A stretch of 64,000 bases of DNA, taken from Amorphophallus konjac. Its lineage: Eukaryota > Streptophyta > Magnoliopsida > Alismatales > Araceae. How positions within the stretch are numbered: position 1 is the stretch's first letter; each line of letters starts with the position of its first letter. The stretch covers positions 84,084,559 through 84,148,558 of the forward strand of contig CM040117.1 in assembly GCA_022559845.1 (NCBI GenBank), read 5' to 3'. The position numbers were made by a program, and so were the translations under genes. Positions 55,925 to 64,000 of the stretch are shown here, piece after piece. The notes under the pieces were generated by a model. It was not told the DNA's origin. It searched no databases and was given only the letters and a program-made list of their open reading frames with translations.

Positions 55925-57874
55925 TGATGTGCACTACACTCGTCGTTAAAAGCCGTGCCATAATTTTAAAAATAACTGCACTCACTCACTAAAAAGATGT
56001 AAAATCTAAGTAGAGTGGTAAGAACGGGTCGATCCCACGGAGAGGAATATTTCTTTTAAGCAAGTTGGAAAATCCTTATATTTGAGAAATCTGAATTTTG
56101 AGTGAGTTTTATGAAAAGGAAAATAAGATTGCATGAAAATAAACTATTTAAAGAATATGAGAAGGTTGAGAACAGAATTTTGGAAGGAGTGGAGAAAGGA
56201 ATAGAAAAACTCAATTGCAAAGATTTAATTTTTATTGCTAAGAAGAAAGATTACAACTTTATGGAAAATAGCAATTACAACTTGAAGTAAAAGAAGATGG
56301 GAAGAAATAGAGTCAAGATAGTGAAGAATAGCGCCGCCCACGCCGTGCCGAGCCATTGCGGAAGATCACCCCACTATAGAAATAGAGGCTACCTTTAGAG
56401 CACCAAAAGAAGAATCTCCATCTTGGGATGTGTGAAGAAAATAGAGGAGGGAAAGATAGAAAAAAGATGAAGAAGTGTGTTAAAAATTGTAAAATAGAGC
56501 TAAAAAATAGAGCAAGAGAAAAATCGAAATAGCTTTAAAACTAGAGAGATATAGAAGGTGTGGTAAAATAGACAATTGTAGATCTAGATGCGAGGAAGAA
56601 AGTTGATGAAAAGTATAGAGAGAGAAAATGTGAGGAAGAGGGGGAAATTGAGGAAGAACAGGGTGGTGTTTGCGCGGATAAACACTAAATCAAAAAAAGC
56701 TAAACTTTGATAAAGAGATTGTAACTTGAAAACTAGAAAGAATTGGTGGAAGAGGAAGAAGAAGAAAATACAGATCTAGGAAAAGCAAAGAACTTTTATG
56801 AAGAGAATAAGATGAAAAGAAGAGCAGAAGGGGAAGAAAATGTGAGAAGAACAAAGTGTAGAACCACGGATGAATAGTAAAAATGTAGGATAGAACCTTG
56901 AAAAATTTGAAATAACTTGAAATATGGGAGAGAATTAGAAGAAGATGAAGAAGAATAAATTAAAGAGCACTTAAAAACAAAGAACTTTGTAGAAGAAAAA
57001 AAAATTGAAAATATGAACCGAAGAGTATGTAAAGAGGCTAAGAAAGTGCTAAGATCCCTCTTTTGGTTTGCTTTGGGTAACTTTTTATAGAGTGCAGCGG
57101 CTTTCCACGATTTGAGGCTTTGGGATCATGTCAAAATCTAACTTTTTAGCATCAAATCTTGCTCAAACTAGGCCTCTTGCTATCAAAGAGTCCTCCTTGC
57201 ATCAAAATTTGGAAAGATAACTTTCATTAGAGTAACTCGGTTCCGTTTCTACTTCAAACTGTAAATGGTGACCACCGTAGTGCCATCATAAAATAGCAGG
57301 CACAATTTCTTTTTTCCATATTTTGATATTTCTGGATTTTCCATATAATTGAATAAACGACTTTCTGGACGGGCGCTCATTCTTTTTTCTATTTTTCTTG
57401 ATTTTTCTTTCGATATTTTCGTACAAAGAATAGGCACCCCTTTATATGGTTGTTCATTCTTTTTCTAAGGAATTGGCGCCAGAGTGAGTATCGTTCATTC
57501 TTTTCTTTTCTTTTCTAGTATTTTTTTCTTTTCCATTTTCGTACAAAGAATGGGCAGCTCTCAAAGTGTCACTGTTTGTTGAATGGGCGCTCTTTCAGAA
57601 GGGCGTTCATTAATTGGCGCCTGGAGCTTGGTCGCTCATTCCTGAAAATTCAAAATAATCAATGTTCTTTATTTCAAAATGAATTATGGCAATTGTACAT
57701 TTTCTTAAATATTTCTCACATTGCTCTTTTGACTCAAAATGATGATAAAATCATGTAAACTCAAATTAATGATGAGAATGAGATTTGGCCATATTAATGC
57801 ACAAATGTGCTCATTAAATGCTCAAAAAATGATGAATGTGATGCAAATTATGGTATAAAATATGACACTTGTCA
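55925..57874 (-). repeat. Athila-like 5' LTR
   Basis: A 1,950-bp copy of the LTR at 49334-51278 with the same modules (57365-57640) and TATA box. It is adjacent to the primer site on its left and to the ATGGG duplication on its right. Confidence 0.88.
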
Positions 57875-59863
57875 ATGGGCTTATCCACAAAGGAAGTGCC
57901 CGCACCATCTTTGTTTGTCGGGGGTAGCGTTTCAGGGATCAAGGCAGAAGTGTTTTTGGCTTTTGATTCAGCCTGTTGGCTCGGCTGTTTTTCCTTCTGC
58001 GCAAGAAGGAATTCGGCGAATGAGGGAACCACTTCGCCGGTTGTATCTTCAGGTAGAGGCCCAATGGAGGCGGGACACTCGCTCCCTTCACTTCTGGTTC
58101 TGGGATTTGATATGGCAGTTCACCCCTGAATATGATATTCTGATTGGCTGGGGGCAAACATCCCTGTCTCCTCCCAGATCTAGTGGGATGCCAGGAAGAA
58201 GAAGCTTCAGCCTGATTTACTTCGGTTGGTGTGAAGCATATTCCTTCATCCTCCTCTTCGGAGTTTTGGGCCATGTTGAACAAAGCCGACAAGGTATTGT
58301 AGGACACAATGCTGCATTTTCTTTGGTTCTTCGACTTCTTTTTCTTCTCCTTCATAGTTGACGGCTGATCTTGGGGATGTCGATCCCATATTCCGGCTTC
58401 TTCTACTTCGGCTTCGGCTTCTTCGGCCAACCCTGGGAATTCAAAATGCTCCCAAGGGACATATTCCTTCAGCTGCACCAGCTGGATCTTGGGTTGTTCA
58501 TATTCCTCTTACCCATCAATGATCGCCTGCAGTCGTGCGACTGTCGGGCTGGCTTGCATGTGCATCTGCAGCAGGAGCTGCTTCTTCTTGTTATTGGTTG
58601 GCCTTCGGAGGACCAGTTGAGGAGAGGTTTCATCCCATACCGGGGTTACAATCGGCGGTGGTAGCTGAGGTGTGACACCATGATTTCGGACTCCCGGAGT
58701 AGGGCCAGATGCCGACTCTCTTCTTGTCTTCTTTGGCACCATCTGCCAATTTCCCTGGTCCTTTGCATGGGTTAGGACGAATGCCTCGTAGGTGTGCTTT
58801 GTACAAGCTTCTGCCACCTCTTCGGGCAATTGTTGATATAAAGATATCACATTGGCTGTGGCCCCCATCATAGGCATCTCGTGATGGTGCAGTGGGTCCA
58901 CCTTATGTTCGCCCATTTGGAGCTCTCCTTTCTTGATCATGCCTTCAATGACGTCTTTGAACACATAGCAATCTTCGATGGTGTGCCCGAGCATCTGATG
59001 GTATGGGAAAAATCGAGGATCATCTTTCATCATGTCATCATCGGGTCTCTTCGACTCTGGGAGAGTAATTTTGTTGTATCTGGTGGCCCATTCAAAGAGG
59101 ACCCATGTCTTCTCCTTTGGAAAGAATAAAGTCTCTTCATTCTAGAACGCAAGGAGGCACTTTCTTATTGTTCAGTTGGCTTGTCAGGGGGAGTGTTGGC
59201 GACTTCTTTATCCTTGTTCTTCAATTGCTCGAAGTCCTTAAAGTCAACTATGTTGACTTCCTTGGGCGCGGACCGCTTATCAGCTGACTTTGCTTTCTGG
59301 CTTGATGCAGCCGAGGCGGAATAATATCTAGAGAGGAAAGCCTCGATTTTCACCACCACATTGTTCAATCGGGCGAATGACCTGATTTCCATGCCGATCA
59401 TTCGTTGGAGGACTTCCTGCTTCAAATTTTATTTGCAGATCTGAACTACATCTTCTTGATATGGTGGATGCCTGCACCTCATGCTAAGGTTCCGCCATCT
59501 CTTGATGTATTCCAGAGCAATCTCATCATTCTTCTGCCTGGTTACATAGAGTTCGGCCACGGTGACCTCCCTTTCGATGACGTGGAACTGCTCTCGAAAC
59601 TTTCGTTGCATATTCGGCTAGTCACTAATGGACCCCGGCGATAGATTCAAGTACCATTCGAAGGCGAGCCCCGTGAGCGAGGACCTAAAGAACTTCAGTA
59701 AGTATGATTCAATAGTTGCCAGATCACCCATCACGTTGATGTAATAGGCTATGTGTTCCTTCGGTGAACCTTGGGCGTTGAACTTGTCGAACTTTGGCGG
59801 CTTGTTGATGTCGGGAGGCAATCTTTTGGCCGCATGATGGACAGGTGTGGACGTCAAAAAAAA
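57875..59863 (-). pseudogene. Element A gag (Tat-like)
   Basis: The minus frame starts inside gag: KPPKFDKFNAQGSPKEHI and FEWYLNLSPGSI, then a stop and FREQFHVIEREVTVAELYVTRQKN...EYIKRWRNL, the Retrotrans_gag core. It reaches 59165 in one frame with three stops. After a frameshift, DDPRFFPYHQMLGHTIEDCYVFKD is a His/Cys zinc-like block, followed by a Pro/Glu-rich tail (58478-57939). Another frameshift near 57990 leads to the point where the Athila-like element entered (57879). The N-terminus was removed by element E. The open frame on plus at 57807-58361 is antisense and not a gene. Confidence 0.82.
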
Positions 59864-62800
59864 TGATGATCACAGGGCATGTACGTCCCGGCACGCGAGA
59901 GCAAGTCGAGGACGGAAAGGCCGAATGAACCTCGTATCTTGTCCGATCAGGGCGAAAACACACCTGGTGGTTCACTACCTGATAAGAAAGCTTCTTGACC
60001 TGAAGAAATGGCCCTGGCCCCTCAAAGCAAGCTGCCGAAGGCCGAATCAGCGAAAAACCCGAGTAACCTGATCGGGGCACACATCATGCCGGAAAGGTCC
60101 GTAAAAGGCCGAGGAACTGCCCAATGGGGGTGAAAATACTTTGGGTGGCTGCTCACTTGATGAAGACACCCCCCCATGACTAGGGAGCAGGGTTAAGGGC
60201 ACGATTCACAGTGCCAAAGGCCGAATCAGGGAGAAACCCGAGCAATCTGATACGGGTTCGGCACGTGCCGAAAATCACTCGAAATCACAAATCGAGGACC
60301 AAAGGCCCTGAAGTGGACACCCCAGAGGCGGTGCATCAAAGCTAAGGCAGTACTGGAGGCCAAGTGTTTGTCTGGGCTGCTTTGGAGCTGGGGCAGAACC
60401 CCCCTTTTGCTTCTAAACCGGCGCGACCTCTCCTTAGGCTAAACCAGCGATGCCTGCCCCTTTTCTGCTAAATTGACGTGCCCCTGGCCTAAACCGACGC
60501 GCCCCAGGCCTAAACCGGCGCACCCCCCTAGTTGCTAAACCGGCGTGCCCCCCTGGCTACTAAACAGGTGTGCCGCTGGCTTAAACCGTGGCGCCCCTGA
60601 CCTAAACCGGTGCGCCCCCCTGGCTGCTAAACCGGCGTGCCCACTGGCTGCTAAACCGGCGAGCCCCTGGCCTGAACTGAAGCGCTCCCTTGGCTGCTAA
60701 ATCGGCGCAGCCTACCCCTTTTATCCCTAAATCGGTGTGCCCCCCTGGCTGCTGAACAGGCGCGCCCCTGGCCTAAATCAGAGTGCTAAGAATGCTGCTA
60801 AACCGGTGTGGCCTACCCATTTTATCCCTAAACCGGAGCGCTCACATTGCTTGAACTAGCGCGCCCTCTAGTGCACCTAAACTGACGTGCCTTCGATCGC
60901 ACTGTTTTAACCAAAGGGCCGTCCCATCCTCAGTCCGATCCCCTATTTTCATCCGCGAATAGAGGGATATTGCATGAAATGGATAAGCCCCCTGTATCAG
61001 ACCGGTAGGCAACCACCTGCATGCCTCAAGCCTCCAAGAACGTAAGTCTTTGATCTCCACACCGAACGTCAGATCTCCACCGGTCGCCGTCGACCAATCC
61101 CGGGCGAGCACCTCCCCTACTCTACCGCTCCCCCTATCCGCAAGCCACTTAGCATCTTTGAGCGGGAACAGGAGAAGAAGGAAAAGAAAGAGGGGTTGGC
61201 TTCGAAGGCCTCCCCCATCTCCACTCCTATAAAAGGGAGGCACTCCACTGGCAGGGAGGTTGGTTGGCTAACAAAAGAAAAGAGGAGCAAGAGAGAAGAG
61301 CGAAGGAAGAGGAGCTTCCACCTGCAAAAAAAAGGGGGACAAGAGAAGTGAAGAGACGTGAGAGTGAAAGGAGGGGGAGGAGCTTGTGCTATGCTCCCCT
61401 CCCACCGGTGTACCCCTTTCTTTCTTTTCTAATGTCTTCTTTTGTAATGGGGTAGATTCCCCTCATGTACTTTGTTCCCCTGTGTATCCCCCTTCTCTTA
61501 TGAGTGAATGAAAAGAAAGGTTGTTATGATTATACGTTGTGTTCTATCTCATCAGCCTCTTCCTTCTCTTTATCTTCTAATCACCCAGGGCCTTAGAAGC
61601 TTGCCTCTCTGTGGCATGGCTTTTGAGGGGATCCGTCTGAAGGGTGAACATCGATAGCCTTTTTGCTCAGCAACACAGCGAACATCTGTCCCTGCAAAAC
61701 TCCTCTGGAGCTACGGCCTGTGAGTCGCTAGAACCCTTCGAAGGCTAGTCCTCGGGTTTCTATGCTCACCTCTGGGTCATCGGGCAGCCGCTTTTGGCTA
61801 CCCCAAATTTTGGGAGTCATCCCGAAGTATTTCGTTTGATGATTCCCCATTTCACACCTCACAAACCCCTGTCCGGGGGAGGTGCTTCCCATTTTTCGCT
61901 AGGAACATCAACGGCAAGAACAAGGAACAATCACAGACACACGAATGAATCGATGAATGAAAAGGGCTATCTGCATACAAGAAACTGTGTATTATTGAGC
62001 CACTGTGAGCTTGACATAACACAAACCTTCTGAGTTCCAGAACACTCACATAATAAACCTTTGCAACCTACACTTAAGCTTTCTTGTTAACTAACCTTGC
62101 CAAGTGAACAAAAAGGGGATCAAAAATGAAACTCGTCGAATCCTCCCCTGATCCGGCGTGGCCTAATCCTGCGCCCCAGGGTACCACGCCGGTTTAACTC
62201 CCCTCTCAAAAACCAATTCCCTGAACTCAGCCTAATCTGACGCCCCAAGACATCTCGTCGATTTAACTCCCCTCTGAAAACCCGTTTCCATGAACTCATC
62301 TTAAACCGGCGCGGCCCCCTTTTTGGGCCTAAACCGGCGCTCTCCTTCCTTAGTCCTTAAACCGGTGCACCCCCCATTCTGGCCTAAACCGACGCGCTCC
62401 TTCCTTGGTCCTTAAACCGGCACCCCCCCCATTCTGGCCTAAACTGGCGCGCTCCTTCCTTGGTCCTTAAACCGACGCGCACCCATTTTGGTCTAACCGA
62501 CGCGCTCCTTCCTCGACAGTCTAAACCGGCGCGCCTTCTAAAAAAATAATCAAACAAATAAGAAGAAAAGGGACAAAAACAAATAAACGGAATAAACCAC
62601 CCGTGCGCGTGAATAAACAATGAGACCCAATACCCTAAATAACCATAACCAAAAAGATAGCATGACCACGAATGTTTCGGAACTTCCACTCTCCCGGACT
62701 CGATGTGAAAGGAATATCAACGACGCCCCGCTAAGTCAGATGTGGTCCCTGGGAACCAACCCGTTATGACCATGATCCGGCGTTGCCTTGGGCCGACAGT

Positions 62801-63321
62801 TCGTCGAACTTGACCCGTCTCTACCAGGATCCAATCCCGGATTCTCATTAAACTTGCCATGTTCGTGGCAGACATCTACTGAGGTCTATCGTCGTCTTTT
62901 ATGTTATAAATGCGGACTTCCGTCCGAACATGAAGTGGTCCGCAAGTGACTGACATTGTCTATGAATGTTTGCACCCCAATGTGGGGTCTGTCTAAACGC
63001 AGCTTGAGATTTCATTCTCTCATTTCGTTAATATGAATTTTAGGCCGTAGGGCCCCTTTTCCTGGCGATTAATCAAGGGTTTTCCCCTCTCCGATGAGAT
63101 GTAATTAACATCTAGACCCTTATGGCATGGCGGATTCTCTGTCCCGACATGACACACACAATCATCTGACTAGTCAGATCGAGCACACCAAGGGCTTCCT
63201 TGAAGCCCGAATAAATCATCACCAAGGTGACTGGCACGCCCTCTCAGAAATAAACCGAATATGTGAATGAACAAATGAATAACAAATTGAACAGAAGAAG
63301 TATCCCAAAAGTCCATCCACA
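59864..63321 (+). repeat. Element E 5' LTR with CCGGCGCGCCCC modules
   Basis: About 3.46 kb without genes. A degenerate repeat TAAACCGGCGCGCCCCTGGC recurs about twenty times at 60410-60890, and a related form TAAACCGGCGCGCTCCTTCC at 62150-62540. The TATA box TATAAAAG is at 61228-61235 in the context CACTCCTATAAAAGGGAGG. The interval 61260-62150 and the part after 62550 show nothing else recognisable. Confidence 0.6.
61228..61235 (+). promoter_or_regulatory. TATA box of element E LTR
   Basis: TATAAAAG is flanked by GC-rich sequence (CTCCTATAAAAGGGAGG), a strong plant TATA box. It lies between the two module clusters. RNA would begin about 30 bases downstream. Confidence 0.75.
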
Positions 63322-63325
63322 ACTC

Positions 63326-63343
63326 TGGCACGCCCGGTGGGAC
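63326..63343 (+). promoter_or_regulatory. Primer-site-like sequence of element E
   Basis: TGGCACGCCCGGTGGGAC follows the LTR end after four bases. Sequences of this kind (TGGCxxxCCxxTGGGGA) follow the 5' LTR in many plant Ty3 elements. I cannot name the tRNA. Confidence 0.5.
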
Positions 63344-63448
63344 AAGACTTCCCTTCATCTCCTCGCCGAGATAAGGGGCCCTACGGCATCCTCTTGAAAT
63401 TATAAACTATTTTACTTGCAATTGTAGGATCATATTAGGACGATTACA

Positions 63449-64000
63449 ATGGCTGTCAGCTTCGGACCGTTAGTCGTTGCAAGCCATGCCAACCATGGCT
63501 ATCTCGTAGTGCCGATCAAGTTTGGCAACTTTCCTCCGGTGGTGGTCTTCCCAAACTTCTTGGGGGTGGCCTTCGTCAACCTGCTGGAGACTGAGGGGCC
63601 CAAGCCCGTCGAAGTCCATATTCCCGCCGCGGGGACTTCCACCACCAAGCCTGCTGCTACTGGGCCACCGACAACTACTGCTCACCACGCGAAGGTCAAC
63701 ACCGTGGGTTGTTTTATCCACCACATATGTTTCGACATGGGCCCGGCTACCAAGAAGATGGCATCCCGCCAAAGAAGGAGCCGAAGAAATGCGGTTGATG
63801 CTACCCCCTGGGGCTGGATCTCCAACACCGGCAAATCAGTTTTGATCGGGGGCATCAGAGTTCACCTTAATGGCTGAAGAGACGAACTGATGCCTGAATG
63901 GATCGTTCCAAACATCCCTGTACACAACTCTTTCCAAGCTCTAGGGAGAATAGAGAAGAAGAATGGTGGAACGGCCCGCCGGCCGAAGAATGAACCGGCC
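63449..64000 (+). pseudogene. Element E leading ORF (gag-like), truncated by window
   Basis: The frame starts ATGGCTGTC at 63449, about 100 bases after the primer-like site, and runs 142 codons to a TGA at 63875. The same frame stays open after it to the window end (MPEWIVPNIPVHNSFQALGR). Visible features are a hydrophobic start, a Pro/Thr-rich segment (AAGTSTTKPAATGPPTTTAHH) and a basic ATKKMASRQRRSRR stretch. I recognise no domain; position alone suggests the N-terminus of gag. Confidence 0.5.

Larger units (their letters stand above)
49334..57874 (-). mobile_element. Athila-like Ty3 element, gag only
   Basis: LTRs at 49334-51278 and 55925-57874 (TGATRTGCAC...GACACTTRTCA) are flanked by ACGGG (49329-49333) and ATGGG (57875-57879), a target duplication with one CpG transition. 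The primer site (minus) near 55902-55919 reads TGGCATCGTTGTCGGGGA, a variant of the TGGCGCCGTTG type used by Athila/Tat elements. The interior of 4.6 kb holds a gag frame with Athila-type motifs and no pol. The LTRs differ at many positions, so it is older than the giant-LTR element. Confidence 0.88.
27456..59863 (-). mobile_element. Element A: Tat-like Ty3 element in four pieces
   Basis: The pieces are 57875-59863 (gag), 49014-49333 (gag-protease linker), 39687-40634 (protease) and 27456-29540 (a second gag-like block and RT start). Each gap is a complete younger LTR element. Removing the insertions and one duplication copy restores reading continuity at all three junctions: at 49014/40634 exactly in frame, and at the other two in frame but with nearby stops. 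Target duplications: AAAGT (perfect), ACGGG/ATGGG and TTCGG/TTTAG; all differences are CpG-type transitions. The RT start shows an EDGGQATIDELIEVNLRTED motif known from Tat-type pol. The 5' side is cut by element E near 59864 and the 3' side ends at 27455. Confidence 0.8.
59864..64000 (+). mobile_element. Element E: plus-strand Ty3 element, 5' end
   Basis: The gag frame of element A stops abruptly at an A-rich stretch followed by TGATGATCACAGGGC (59864), which I take as an LTR start. A TATA box, GC-rich modules, an LTR end ...CATCCACA at 63321, a primer-like site at 63326 and an ORF from 63449 follow in the expected order for a plus-strand element. The 3' part lies outside the window, so the target duplication cannot be checked. 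Confidence 0.65.

Noticed and set aside
57807..58361. Plus-strand 184-codon open frame
   Set aside because: It is antisense to the gag tail of element A, which has readable domains on the minus strand.

Overview
This window looks like plant nuclear heterochromatin, almost certainly from an angiosperm with a large, repeat-rich genome. No host gene, tRNA or rRNA gene could be supported. Nearly every recognisable stretch belongs to an LTR retrotransposon. The lineage markers are plant-specific: Sirevirus-type Ty1/copia gag with coiled coils and CCHC knuckles, a Tekay/Del-like Ty3 chromovirus, an Athila-like gag, and Tat-like Ty3 gag-pol. The species cannot be named from this sequence.

Layout. 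1-3340 is degenerate non-coding DNA, perhaps an old LTR. 3908-22222 is an old minus-strand Sirevirus (Sirevirus-1). A small TRIM element (4215-4635) replaced part of its reverse transcriptase. Its 5' LTR is split by an 11.9-kb gag-only Sirevirus (Sirevirus-2, 9092-20970) with a perfect 5-bp target duplication GTGAA. 22225-25027 and 25028-27455 are two LTR-like blocks on the plus strand without internal regions. 27456-59863 is a minus-strand Tat-like element (element A) broken into four pieces by three later insertions: a Tekay/Del-like chromovirus (29541-39686), a giant-LTR element with only a nucleocapsid-like ORF (40635-49013), and an Athila-like gag-only element (49334-57874). Element A is itself cut at its gag end by a plus-strand element (element E) that starts near 59864 and runs out of the window.

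The most interesting part is 40635-49013. Two LTRs of about 3.65 kb, nearly identical and flanked by AAAGT duplications, enclose only 1,079 bp. That interior holds a tRNA-iMet primer site, a 51-bp tandem repeat, one intact 150-codon zinc-knuckle ORF and a polypurine tract. The element shares its primer site, polypurine region, LTR termini, an internal 57-bp box (55 of 57 bases identical) and a hairpin/splice-like motif with the dead chromovirus next to it. I infer an autonomous/parasite pair. Its LTRs carry about 19 short hairpins of the form ACGCCC-loop-GGGCGT, and several show compensatory changes in both arms. Most other LTRs here have a family-specific array of short GC-rich modules near the promoter.

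Function. The coding units are parts of retrotransposon replication: gag/nucleocapsid packages RNA, protease matures it, RT/RNase H copies it, integrase inserts it, and the chromodomain may target chromatin. Nearly all are inactivated by stops, frameshifts or lost catalytic residues. Three unrelated lineages have kept gag-type sequence while lacking pol, which suggests repeated evolution of gag-bearing non-autonomous elements.
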